The notes: generated by a model not told the origin, from the letters alone. Numbered from the stretch's first letter, positions 6,817 through 13,830 are shown. The stretch is DNA of 19,365 nucleotides from Flavobacteriales bacterium UBA1986 (GCA_002336245.1 DDDG01000013.1:138817-158181); one strand, 5' to 3'. Translations and numbers: made by a program.

Positions 6817-7947
6817 ATGCCCCTGACAGAATTAGAGCAAGAGCGTTACAGCCGTCCTTTAAAACTACCTGGTTTTTCTCTTGAAGTTCAAGAAAAATTG
6901 AAATCAGCGCGCGTATTGGTGATTGGAGCTGGTGGTCTTGGCATTCCCGTCCTGCAATACTTGAGCTCAGCAGGTGTGGGTAAATTGGGGATCCTCGACT
7001 TCGATCGCATTGAGCTCAGCAATCTTCACCGCCAGATCCTCTACTCGAATGAAGACCTTGGGAAGTACAAATCAGAGGTCGCACTTGAAAAACTAGGGAA
7101 GCTAAACCCAGAAGTTGAGCTTGAAGAAATTCGCACTCAGCTAGATCCTGAGAATGCAGAAGAAATCATCTCTCAGTATGATTTGGTGGTCGACGGCAGC
7201 GATAACTTCCCGACCCGTTATTTGGTGAATGATGTATGTGTAATTCTAAAAAAGACGCTCGTTTACGGCTCCATTCATCAGTTCGAAGGTCAGGTCAGTG
7301 TTTTTAATCTAGGAGATTCTGAAGGCATTCATAGTGCGAACTACCGAGATGTTCTTGCCACACCTCCAGCACCTGAGTTGGTTCCAAATTGCGAAGAAGG
7401 CGGCGTTCTAGGGAGCTTAGCTGGAATCATAGGCTCTCTTATGGCGAATGAGGTTCTGAAGCTTCTCAGCGGACTTGGAGAGCCCCTGAGCGACAAACTC
7501 CTGGCCTACGATTCTTCCTACAACGACTTTCGGGTTTTCAAGATTAAAAAAGACCCAAGTAATCCCTTGAACAATCTTAAGCAAGATTTCATACAGAGCT
7601 TTGACTATCCAGCTTTTTGCGGACTCAAAATGAAGGATTCAATCCAAGTGAAAAATCTTCACAGCATGATGGAATCCGGCGAAGAATTCCAGCTCATCGA
7701 TGTTCGGGAAGTCGATGAATATTTAAAGGATAATATGAACGCTTTGAACCTTCCCTTGAGTTCACTTCATGAAAAAATTGACCAGATCAATCGAGAAGGA
7801 AAGGTGGTTCTGCATTGCAAATCGGGAGCTCGAAGTCGGAGAGCTTTGGAAGAACTGAAGACGAAGCACCAGTTTAAAAACCTCTTCAATTTAGAAGGAG
7901 GCATTGACGCCTGGAATCGTCTTCACCAGTTCGACGAGCACAGTTAA
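6817..7947 (+). CDS. moeB: MoaD-activating adenylyltransferase with C-terminal rhodanese domain
   Basis: E1-like enzyme that adenylates the C-terminal glycine of MoaD. The attached rhodanese domain can supply the sulfur, as in eukaryotic MOCS3. It has 376 residues. ThiF/MoeB domain (about 1-250): ATP-binding GAGGLG at 37-42, DFDRIELSNLHRQ with the Arg finger, GKYKSE with the Lys, DGSDNFPTRY with the metal Asp, and catalytic-type Cys in LVPNCEEGGVLG. Rhodanese domain (about 275-376): LIDVREVDEY, then the active loop CKSGARSR, and LEGGIDAW. Oddly, both structural Zn-binding Cys pairs of classical MoeB are absent: SANYRDV replaces the first CxxC and DPSNPL the second. Its TAA is immediately followed by the stop of the convergent TauE/SafE gene, with zero spacing. 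It could also serve thiamine (ThiF-like), but the context favours Moco. Confidence 0.93.
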   Translation: MPLTELEQERYSRPLKLPGFSLEVQEKLKSARVLVIGAGGLGIPVLQYLSSAGVGKLGILDFDRIELSNLHRQILYSNEDLGKYKSEVALEKLGKLNPEVELEEIRTQLDPENAEEIISQYDLVVDGSDNFPTRYLVNDVCVILKKTLVYGSIHQFEGQVSVFNLGDSEGIHSANYRDVLATPPAPELVPNCEEGGVLGSLAGIIGSLMANEVLKLLSGLGEPLSDKLLAYDSSYNDFRVFKIKKDPSNPLNNLKQDFIQSFDYPAFCGLKMKDSIQVKNLHSMMESGEEFQLIDVREVDEYLKDNMNALNLPLSSLHEKIDQINREGKVVLHCKSGARSRRALEELKTKHQFKNLFNLEGGIDAWNRLHQFDEHS

Positions 7948-8700
7948 CTAAATATGTAGGCCAAAGGCGTGTAGGAGAATCAGTCGGAGTCCGACATAAG
8001 CGACTAAAACAGCAGTAAGTCGGCGAATCCATTTTAGTTTTATTTTCTTGTTGGTCAAGTACGAGCCCAGAAAACCTCCTATTCCTACAGCGAATATCAA
8101 AGGCAGGAGTCGATCGAATAGCAGGTTCAAATTTCCAGAAATCCATAGGCCTGAAATTCCTGCCAAGGAGTTGAATAAGATGAAGACGGAAGCCAGAGAT
8201 GCAATGGTTCGGGCGTTTTTCCACCTAAGGAGATTAAGGCTGGGCGAAAGAAAGATGCCTCCGCCGATGCCTACCAGTCCCGACAAAAAGCCAATGGAAG
8301 ACCCCAAGCCAGCTCGCTTAAACTTGGGAAGTTCGCCTTCCTCTTTTTGTTCTTGGAGACTTTGCAGCAACATGAAAAGTGCGGCGAGAATTAGAAGGGC
8401 CCCGAGAATTAAGAAAAAGATTTTCTGCGAAAAAGAAACCTGAGCACCTAAAAAAGCTGCTGGAATGCTGAAAACTATAAAAGGCCAAAATTCCTTCCAG
8501 TCGAATACACGGTGACGAATGAACAAGAGCGTTCCAATTCCAACCACCACAACATTCAGGATGAGCGCTGTACTTCGGATCTCGTTAAAATCAGTGATTA
8601 GAAGGCTCAATAATGCCAGATAACTGGAGCCTCCACCGAAACCTATCGCAGAGTAGAAGAAAGCGATGCAAAGGAAAATGAGTGGTAGGTATATCTCCAT
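7948..8700 (-). CDS. TauE/SafE (TSUP) family membrane transporter
   Basis: Integral inner-membrane protein of the sulfite exporter TauE/SafE family, with 250 residues and about eight hydrophobic segments. The two pseudo-symmetric halves each show the family's glycine-rich turn: SAIGFGGGSSYLALL near residue 20 and GLVGIGGGIFLSPSLNL near residue 145. Members move sulfite, sulfoacetate or other small sulfur or organic anions, and the substrate cannot be read from sequence. I chose ATG 8700 (MEIYLPLIF); a GTG one codon upstream (8703) is an alternative. The gene lies downstream of the SulP gene on the same strand after a 95-bp gap and converges with moeB without spacing. A link to sulfur supply or sulfite produced by a molybdoenzyme is plausible but inferred. 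Confidence 0.9.
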   Translation of the reverse strand: MEIYLPLIFLCIAFFYSAIGFGGGSSYLALLSLLITDFNEIRSTALILNVVVVGIGTLLFIRHRVFDWKEFWPFIVFSIPAAFLGAQVSFSQKIFFLILGALLILAALFMLLQSLQEQKEEGELPKFKRAGLGSSIGFLSGLVGIGGGIFLSPSLNLLRWKNARTIASLASVFILFNSLAGISGLWISGNLNLLFDRLLPLIFAVGIGGFLGSYLTNKKIKLKWIRRLTAVLVAYVGLRLILLHAFGLHI

Positions 8701-8703
8701 CAC

Positions 8704-8793
8704 TCAATATTGAATCGCATGGATTTGGTCATTCTCAAAAATATGGGAATTGCATCTGAATAAAGGAAGCTCCTTCAAACCAATTCGACTCAT
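8704..8793 (-). CDS. Possible 29-residue small ORF between SulP and TauE/SafE genes
   Basis: An open frame from ATG 8793 to TGA 8706-8704 fills the gap between the SulP stop and the TauE/SafE start. It encodes a peptide beginning MSRIGLKELPLF. It is in frame with the downstream transporter and separated from it by one stop codon. An AAGGAG string lies inside the ORF rather than in front of it. A gap this short is open by chance fairly often, and no domain is recognisable, so this is a weak candidate. Confidence 0.15.
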   Translation of the reverse strand: MSRIGLKELPLFRCNSHIFENDQIHAIQY

Positions 8794-8795
8794 AG

Positions 8796-10319
8796 TTAGT
8801 CAGCCAGCACCTTGTAGGTAGGATCTTCAAGCACATTAACGTCGATGATCTTCTCTGCGTTCTTCAAGAGCTTGATGCAGTCGGGACTCAAGTGTTTGAG
8901 GTGAACTTTCTTGCCCGCTTTTAAATAACGTTCGGTGAGCTTATTCAAGGCTTCAATAGCCGACATGTCCACTACCCTACTTTCAGAGAAATCAATGATC
9001 ACCTCATCCGGATCGGCTTCGACTTCGAATTTCGAGTTGAATACCGTAACCGAACCAAAAAAGAGCGGTCCGTAAATTTCATAGTGCTTGATACCATCTG
9101 CATCTGTGAATTTTCGTGCACGAATGCGTTTGGCATTATCCCAAGCAAACACCAAGGCGGCTATGATCACCCCAATGATGACCGCAAAGGCTAAGTTGTG
9201 AAGAACCGCAGTGATCAGCGTAACAACCACCATCACGAAAATATCCGACTTCGGCATTTTGTTGAAGGTTCTGAAGCTGGCCCATTCGAATGTTCCGATG
9301 GAAACCATAATCATCAATCCGGTTAAGGCAGCCATTGGCATTTTCTCAATCAAGCCTGAACCAAACATGATGAACACCAACAGCATTACTGAGGCAACAA
9401 TTCCAGACAAACGCGCTCTAGCTCCAGAGGAAATATTGATCAAGCTCTGACCGATCATGGCGCAACCTCCCATTCCTGAGAAAAATCCGGAAATCACGTT
9501 TGCCGTTCCTTGAGCAACTGCTTCTTTATTCCCTCTTCCGCGAGTTCCAGTGATTTCATCGATGATGTTGAGTGTCAGTAGACTTTCGATGAGTCCAACA
9601 CTCGCCATAATTCCTGCATAGGGAAGAATGAGCATGAAGGTGTCTAGACTAAATGGGACTTTGGGGATGTGAAATGGAGGAAAGCCTCCTTTGATGGAGG
9701 CAATGTCGCCTACTGTTTTTGTGTCGATGTCGAGAAAGACCACCATAGCAAATACGGCAAGGATGGCCGTGAGTGAAGCCGGAATAGCCTTACTGAGTTT
9801 CGGCAATCCCCAAATGATCAACATGGTCAATCCGACAAGCGCTAGCAGAATGTACAGCGGAGTTCCTGTAAGCCAGTTTCCATCTACATCTTGAAATTGC
9901 TTGAGCTGCGAGCTGAAGATGATGATGGCCAAGCCATTCACAAAGCCAAAGATTACAGGGTGCGGCACCAAGCGCATCAGTTTTCCAAGCTTTAAAAAAC
10001 CAGCTGCAATTTGAATGAGGCCTGCGAGCACAACGGTCGCGAAAATGTATTCAGGTCCGTGGCTTTGAGCCAATACTACGAGCACAACGGCTACCGCTCC
10101 CGTAGCTCCGGAGATCATTCCCGGCCGACCACCAAGAACGGAGGTCACCAATCCCATAACGAAGGCGGCGTATAGTCCCGTGAGCGGCGACAAACCCGCA
10201 ATGAGTGCAAATGCAACAGCTTCAGGAATGAGCGCCAAGGCCACAGTAAGTCCCGAAAGGATTTCGGTTTTATAGTGGACCTTTTGACTTAGGTCGAAGA
10301 GATTCAGGTACTTTTTCAT
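8796..10319 (-). CDS. SulP family anion transporter with C-terminal STAS domain
   Basis: Secondary transporter or channel of the SulP family. From ATG 10319 it has 507 residues and begins MKKYLNLFDLS; a start at 10352 adds 11 non-family residues. The membrane domain (about 1-400) contains GLTVALALIPEAVAFALIAGLSP in TM1, ISGATGAVAVVL in TM3, and the subfamily block GGCAMIGQSLINISSGARARLSG. A STAS domain (about 410-507) follows, with VIIDFSESRVVDMSAIEAL as its core. Members carry sulfate, bicarbonate or other anions, and plant and algal MOT1 relatives carry molybdate. Given adjacent Moco genes and no modABC here, sulfate or molybdate import is a reasonable hypothesis, though bicarbonate is equally possible. 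It is probably co-transcribed with the TauE/SafE gene. Upstream, the inverted repeat GCTTGAA/TTCAAGC lies at 10339-10364. Confidence 0.93.
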   Translation of the reverse strand: MKKYLNLFDLSQKVHYKTEILSGLTVALALIPEAVAFALIAGLSPLTGLYAAFVMGLVTSVLGGRPGMISGATGAVAVVLVVLAQSHGPEYIFATVVLAGLIQIAAGFLKLGKLMRLVPHPVIFGFVNGLAIIIFSSQLKQFQDVDGNWLTGTPLYILLALVGLTMLIIWGLPKLSKAIPASLTAILAVFAMVVFLDIDTKTVGDIASIKGGFPPFHIPKVPFSLDTFMLILPYAGIMASVGLIESLLTLNIIDEITGTRGRGNKEAVAQGTANVISGFFSGMGGCAMIGQSLINISSGARARLSGIVASVMLLVFIMFGSGLIEKMPMAALTGLMIMVSIGTFEWASFRTFNKMPKSDIFVMVVVTLITAVLHNLAFAVIIGVIIAALVFAWDNAKRIRARKFTDADGIKHYEIYGPLFFGSVTVFNSKFEVEADPDEVIIDFSESRVVDMSAIEALNKLTERYLKAGKKVHLKHLSPDCIKLLKNAEKIIDVNVLEDPTYKVLAD

Positions 10320-10338
10320 TCTACTGCGGGATTCTAAT

Positions 10339-10364
10339 GCTTGAACTTTCAAGAGAATTCAAGC
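10339..10364. promoter_or_regulatory. Inverted repeat upstream of the SulP gene
   Basis: GCTTGAA at 10339-10345 and TTCAAGC at 10358-10364 form a 7-bp inverted repeat with a 12-bp spacer. A second TTCAAG at 10348-10353 lies inside it. The repeat sits 20-45 bp before the SulP start in the 240-bp divergent region shared with the exported protein gene at 10560. An operator role is guessed from position. No -33/-7 promoter could be assigned in this region. Confidence 0.25.
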
Positions 10365-10559
10365 GCGCGAAAATAGGGTTCCTTTTTGGTGCAAATCTGA
10401 TTGGTGGACAATAAAGCAAAATGCCCGGAGACCCTCTCCCACATGTTTCTTAAAAATGCAGTACTCCTTTTCTTCTAAAATGGAATAGCCTTATTCTGGA
10501 TTCAGTGGAATTAAACCATGCCTGAAAACAACATTTGTCTCAACAAAAAAATCATTGAG

Positions 10560-11573
10560 ATGAAAAATTCAATCAGCCTTTTACTTCTTGTCTTTACTTG
10601 CTCAATCTCGCTAGCACAGTCTAATCTTCAAAAAATCGTCGTGAACGACAGCATCGGTATAATGACCATTGACTTGGCGGACATGTTGGAAGGCTATCTT
10701 CTTCCTGCTGGCGTTCAATACGAAGACTACCTCGACTATTCTAGCCGTTGCGAATATTACATCGTCAATTTAAAAAGGAGAGGAAATGATTTCGAAGTTT
10801 CTGCAGTTGACTGCGAGCGGAAAGTTTTAGGGACAAAAACCCTCTTCAGTGAGATAAAAATGGCAAACCCTGAAGCATTGGCCAAAGCGCTCGCCACCGA
10901 AATCGTTGCCATCCTCAAACTCGATAGCAACATTGCCAACAAGCTAAAGGGCGATGGAACTGAAAAAGTAGTCATCAACCATCACGTCAGTCGTCACTTT
11001 TTTGCCCCAACAGCCTACAATCTTGAAAAAGGCGAACTCTATTACAGTACTCTTTACGGACTCGTTCATGAAGTTCAGTATGGAGTAAGCGACAATGTTT
11101 CAATTGGAATGGGAACTACTATAGGGCTCATCCCCGTTTACGTGACTCCAAAATTCTCCTTTGACCTAGGTGAAGGCTTGCAACTTGCCTTTGGCGACCT
11201 TTTGATCCTTGGTACTTGGGGTACAGATTTCTATGCCAACCTCGGGTTCGGTGCACTAACTATCGGCTCAAAAACCAACAATGTAACCCTTGGTGGTGGT
11301 GTGCTAACAGCTACTGGCTTAAGTGGTGCTCAAGGAGTAATGAACCTTTCAACCATGCAATCCTTTTCTCGTTATGTGTACCTCATTTCAGAAAACTACC
11401 TAGCTCCCAATTCGAACGACCCTCTATTCGGAGGCTTTACCGGCCTTCGCTTTGTTAGGAAAGACAAAGACGTTGGCAGCTTCCAATTCGGGATGGCCTA
11501 CTTAGCATTCGACAGCAACTTCTTTCCATTCCCAGCAGTTTCCTACACGCATAAATTCGGTAAGAAACTTTAG
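10560..11573 (+). CDS. Exported protein of unknown function, probable outer-membrane beta-barrel
   Basis: I do not recognise a named family. From ATG 10560 the product has 337 residues with a clear signal peptide (MKNSISLLLLVFTCSISLAQ, cleavage after Ala19-Gln20 or nearby). ATG 10518 would add 14 polar residues in front of it and is unlikely. Residues about 25-130 look like a soluble periplasmic region. From about residue 145 the chain becomes a run of short amphipathic, glycine- and aromatic-rich stretches (VSIGMGTTIGLI, YANLGFGALTIG, FTGLRFVRK, FQFGMAYLAF) typical of antiparallel barrel strands. It ends in FGKKL rather than a terminal aromatic residue. It is transcribed alone, divergent from the SulP gene, and is followed by a good terminator. 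Barrel assignment is inference. Confidence 0.8.
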   Translation: MKNSISLLLLVFTCSISLAQSNLQKIVVNDSIGIMTIDLADMLEGYLLPAGVQYEDYLDYSSRCEYYIVNLKRRGNDFEVSAVDCERKVLGTKTLFSEIKMANPEALAKALATEIVAILKLDSNIANKLKGDGTEKVVINHHVSRHFFAPTAYNLEKGELYYSTLYGLVHEVQYGVSDNVSIGMGTTIGLIPVYVTPKFSFDLGEGLQLAFGDLLILGTWGTDFYANLGFGALTIGSKTNNVTLGGGVLTATGLSGAQGVMNLSTMQSFSRYVYLISENYLAPNSNDPLFGGFTGLRFVRKDKDVGSFQFGMAYLAFDSNFFPFPAVSYTHKFGKKL

Positions 11574-11603
11574 TAACACCAGCTTATAATCTCATTGACA
11601 AAG

Positions 11604-11625
11604 AGCCGCACGTCGCGGCTTTTTT
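11604..11625 (+). terminator. Rho-independent terminator after the exported-protein gene
   Basis: AGCCGC (11604-11609) pairs with GCGGCT (11615-11620) around a 5-nt loop and is followed by at least five T residues. It lies about 30 bp after the stop codon at 11573. Confidence 0.88.
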
Positions 11626-11663
11626 CATTTCCAAATCTCTCTTTTTTAGCCAAAGAATATTTC

Positions 11664-11705
11664 CTGTAAACTCTTTACAGATATATGTTCATTTCATTAC
11701 TTTTG
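11664..11705 (+). promoter_or_regulatory. Candidate tRNA-Pro promoter with palindromic upstream box
   Basis: TACTTTTG at 11698-11705 matches the Bacteroidota -7 consensus TAnnTTTG. At the -33 position there is no clean TTTG. Instead CTGTAAA (11664-11670) and TTTACAG (11674-11680) form a 7-bp inverted repeat with 3-bp spacing that would overlap the -33 box. The tRNA begins 59 bp downstream, with a copy of a dispersed 20-bp repeat in between. Confidence 0.5.
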
Positions 11706-11710
11706 CCGCC

Positions 11711-11730
11711 TCCTTCGACAAGCTCAGGAT
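11711..11730 (+). repeat. Dispersed 20-bp repeat, copy 1
   Basis: TCCTTCGACAAGCTCAGGAT occurs here between the putative promoter and the tRNA-Pro gene. It recurs exactly at 12005-12024, 12126-12145 and 12248-12267 inside the downstream tandem array. The ends TCCT and AGGA can pair. Confidence 0.85.
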
Positions 11731-11763
11731 GACAGCAAAATTGAAGGTAAAGTTCTTACAGTT

Positions 11764-11838
11764 CGGGGTGTAGCGTAGCCCGGTCATCGCGCCTGCTTTG
11801 GGAGCAGGAGGTCGCAGGTTCGAATCCTGCCACCCCGA
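11764..11838 (+). tRNA. tRNA-Pro (anticodon TGG)
   Basis: Seventy-five bases without encoded CCA. The acceptor CGGGGTG (11764-11770) pairs with CACCCCG (11831-11837), and the discriminator is A11838. The anticodon stem CCTGC/GCAGG encloses the loop TTTGGGA, with anticodon TGG at 11799-11801. The T arm is GCAGG-TTCGAAT-CCTGC. All four arms fold. A terminator follows within 12 bp, so it is a single-gene transcript. Confidence 0.98.
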
Positions 11839-11849
11839 CGAAAATGAAA

Positions 11850-11879
11850 AGCCTTGCAGCATAGTTGCAGGGCTTTTTT
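11850..11879 (+). terminator. Terminator after tRNA-Pro
   Basis: AGCCTTGCA (11850-11858) pairs with TGCAGGGCT (11866-11874), with one G-U pair, around a 7-nt loop, and runs into TTTTTT. It lies 11 bp after the tRNA. Confidence 0.88.
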
Positions 11880-11929
11880 ATTGCCCTGAGCTCAAGCTCG
11901 CTTGAAAGCGAATGGGGAATAAAAAAGCC

Positions 11930-12362
11930 GGCAGGGCACGAAGTGCACTGGGCTTTTCATTGGTAATCACGAGGACCAAGGATCACGAAGTAATCCTAAA
12001 CCCGTCCTTCGACAAGCTCAGGATCTCGAAGTATCTCGAAACAAAAAAACGATAGGGCACGAAGTGCTCTTGGCTTTTCATTGACTATCATGAGGACCAA
12101 GGATCACGGAGTAATCCCAAACCCGTCCTTCGACAAGCTCAGGATCTCGAAGTATCTCGAAACAAAAATGACGACAGGGCACGAAGTGCTCTTGGCTTTT
12201 CATTGACTATCACGAGGACCAAGGATCACGAAGTAATCCCAAACCCGTCCTTCGACAAGCTCAGGATCTCGAAGTATCTCATAACAAAAATGACGACAGG
12301 GCACGAAGTGCACTGGGCTTTTCATTGACTATCACGAGGACCAAGGATCACGAAGTAATCCC
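11930..12362. repeat. 121/122-bp tandem array, about 3.5 copies
   Basis: The anchor GGGCACGAAGTGC starts at 11934, 12055, 12177 and 12299, giving periods of 121, 122 and 122 bp. The fourth copy is cut off at about 12362. Units contain, in order, the mini-hairpin GCACGAAGTGC, GGCTTTTCATTG, the box GGATCACGAAGTAATCC (11980-11996 in unit 1), and the dispersed 20-mer also found at 11711. Units 2-4 differ by only a few bases. In unit 1 AAAAGCC (11923-11929) and GGCTTTT (11951-11957) can form a terminator-like stem. No long ORF runs through it, and the copies are contiguous, so it is not CRISPR. Confidence 0.92.
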
Positions 12363-12394
12363 TGGGGCAGACTCAACCCCGACCAAATGGGAAA

Positions 12395-12420
12395 TAAAAA
12401 AGGAGCAAATGCCGCTCCTT
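12395..12420 (-). terminator. Terminator for the lipoprotein gene, possibly bidirectional
   Basis: On the minus strand, AAGGAGC (12420-12414) pairs with GCTCCTT (12406-12400) around a 7-nt loop and is followed by a T run (the A run at 12396-12401 on plus). It is about 45 bp past the stop of the gene ending at 12464. Symmetric A/T flanks could make it work on both strands. Confidence 0.75.
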
Positions 12421-12463
12421 CCCTTTTAGTATTCATTCCTTAAACTTTGGTTCCTATGCGGGC

Positions 12464-13294
12464 CTACTGCTCCCCCAATCCAAGAAACCCGTTGCGAATC
12501 CGCAGCATCATTTCATTCAGTTCGCGCATATCGCGTGGACTTAAATTTCCACGTGTACTTAAGAGCTCTTTGAAAGTCGGTTCGTTGGCTCTCAGCTCAT
12601 CTGCGATGGTTTTGCAATCTGCTTTATCAGGAAAAGCATCAAGCACTTTCAGACTTGTATGGTAGCTGTATATCTGATCGTATACATCTAGATTAATTTC
12701 TGGATCTCCAGGTTTGTTGGCTACTAAAGTTGAGCTGATGTGCAGGCCTTCCATCCACCCACCAGCAATCAACAAGGCCACATACTGACTGCGTTCTTCT
12801 GAATGCAACTGGTCGGTAGCATCTAAATAAGCAGCTGTGAGAATGTGCATTTTGTTGACATCTGGGTCAGAGCTGGCTAAGAGATTCATTCGATCGGCGC
12901 TGAAGGCATTTCCCAAGCCCATGTCTTGAGCCAGGCGAACGATGCGTTCGGCGTATTTAGTTGCTACCTGACTTTGATCAAAAATTGAAGAATAACTCAT
13001 GTCGGCTCCATAAGCGCCAAGTGCAAGAGCTTCTTTTTGTTTAGATCCAAGTGGATGATCCATTCCAAGCAGGTAGGAATCGTCGAATGGATAGTTTTTG
13101 GTTTTCAGAAGACCGTAAAACTGAATCAGCTCTTCAAGATTCTTTTTAACGTGATGAAGTTCTTCAATGATCACAGCTGTCGCTGTATCGGTTTCGTCAA
13201 ATTCCATTTCCACTTTCGGGGCTTCGCTGCCACCGCAAGAAGCGAGAACGGGAACTAGAAGTAGCACAACGAAATATTTTATCAACTTATTCAT
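12464..13294 (-). CDS. Lipoprotein of unknown function
   Basis: I do not recognise a functional family. It has 276 residues with a type II signal peptide: basic start MNKLIKYF, hydrophobic core VVLLLVPV, and lipobox LASC with Cys20. The mature start CGGSEAPKVEMEFDETD is acidic after a short linker, compatible with Bacteroidota lipoprotein sorting, but it lacks the strict acidic tract right after Cys that marks surface export. The rest is predicted mostly alpha-helical and polar, with blocks such as LGSKQKEALALGAYGADMSYSSIFD and AGGWMEGLHISSTL. The gene stands alone, flanked by repeat arrays on both sides. A possible -7 element is AATCTTTG at 13323-13316 on the minus strand, about 22 bp before the start. 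A terminator follows. Confidence 0.85.
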   Translation of the reverse strand: MNKLIKYFVVLLLVPVLASCGGSEAPKVEMEFDETDTATAVIIEELHHVKKNLEELIQFYGLLKTKNYPFDDSYLLGMDHPLGSKQKEALALGAYGADMSYSSIFDQSQVATKYAERIVRLAQDMGLGNAFSADRMNLLASSDPDVNKMHILTAAYLDATDQLHSEERSQYVALLIAGGWMEGLHISSTLVANKPGDPEINLDVYDQIYSYHTSLKVLDAFPDKADCKTIADELRANEPTFKELLSTRGNLSPRDMRELNEMMLRIRNGFLGLGEQ

Positions 13295-13315
13295 GGTCTG
13301 TCAGTTAAGGTATTT

Positions 13316-13323
13316 CAAAGATT
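13316..13323 (-). promoter_or_regulatory. Possible -7 element for the lipoprotein gene
   Basis: AATCTTTG on the minus strand matches seven of the eight bases of the TAnnTTTG consensus and lies about 22 bp upstream of the ATG at 13294. The -33 box is poor (an ACGTTTC string about 19 bp further up). Confidence 0.3.
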
Positions 13324-13426
13324 GTCAATAAATGAAGGAATCGAAACGTGTGCTTTCACCAAAGCCTAACAATGATTTGTTGATGCTGTTCATCGCTAAT
13401 TGAAGAGTGAGAGTGAAAGAGGCGAA

Positions 13427-13495
13427 GAGTGAAGGAGTGGCAGAGTGAAGGAGTGATAGAGTGAAGGAGTGATAGAGTGATAGAGTGCAGGAGTG
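13427..13495. repeat. 8-bp-phased GAGTG microsatellite-like array
   Basis: GAGTG begins at 13427, 13435, 13443, 13451, 13459, 13467, 13475, 13483 and 13491: nine copies at exactly 8-bp spacing. The three intervening bases are mainly AAG or ATA, giving a partial 16-bp higher-order period. Two further irregular copies precede it from about 13405. It is purine-rich on the plus strand and sits upstream of the lipoprotein gene. Confidence 0.9.
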
Positions 13496-13644
13496 GAATC
13501 AATTTGTCCCTTAAAGCTTACAGCTCATTCTCCCAGGCCTCTATGGACGCTGAAGCACAGCGAAAGCGGCAAATCCCATATCCTTTTTAAAGTCGAATTC
13601 AGAGCATGGAGCATAGAGCAGCCTACTTCGACAGAGGAGCCGCC

Positions 13645-13680
13645 AAAGCCGAAGCTGCGCTTCTTGTCTTTTGCATTTCC
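13645..13680 (+). repeat. 36-bp direct repeat, copy 1
   Basis: Identical to 13752-13787, 107 bp further on. It contains the hairpin GAAGCTGCGCTTC and ends in TTTTGCATTTCC. The second copy's end forms the left arm of a large hairpin, but this first copy has no partner arm next to it. Confidence 0.88.
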
Positions 13681-13703
13681 CAATAACAAGACGAAGATTC
13701 AAA

Positions 13704-13724
13704 GGGGATTACTGCGTGATCCCC
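13704..13724. repeat. Small hairpin box shared with the tRNA-Pro array
   Basis: GGGGATTAC and GTGATCCCC form a 9-bp stem (one G-T pair) around TGC. The core GGATTACTGCGTGATCC is, on the opposite strand, one base different from the GGATCACGAAGTAATCC box of the 121/122-bp array. Confidence 0.7.
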
Positions 13725-13751
13725 AAGTGGGGAACCATAACCAAGCATCGA

Positions 13752-13787
13752 AAAGCCGAAGCTGCGCTTCTTGTCTTTTGCATTTCC
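13752..13787 (+). repeat. 36-bp direct repeat, copy 2
   Basis: Exact copy of 13645-13680. It overlaps the left arm of the large hairpin at 13775-13830. Confidence 0.88.
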
Positions 13788-13830
13788 TCGCCTTTAGAAA
13801 GCGAGCTTTCAAGGCTCTGAAATGCAAAAG
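13775..13830. repeat. Large nested inverted repeat next to tRNA-Ser
   Basis: Three nested pairings line up: CTTTTGCATTTC (13775-13786) with GAAATGCAAAAG (13819-13830), GCCTT (13790-13794) with AAGGC (13811-13815), and GAAAGC (13797-13802) with GCTTTC (13805-13810). That gives 23 bp of stem with one 3x3 internal loop, one 2-nt bulge and a 2-nt tip. It lies on the 3' side of the minus-strand tRNA-Ser and touches its terminator. Confidence 0.85.
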
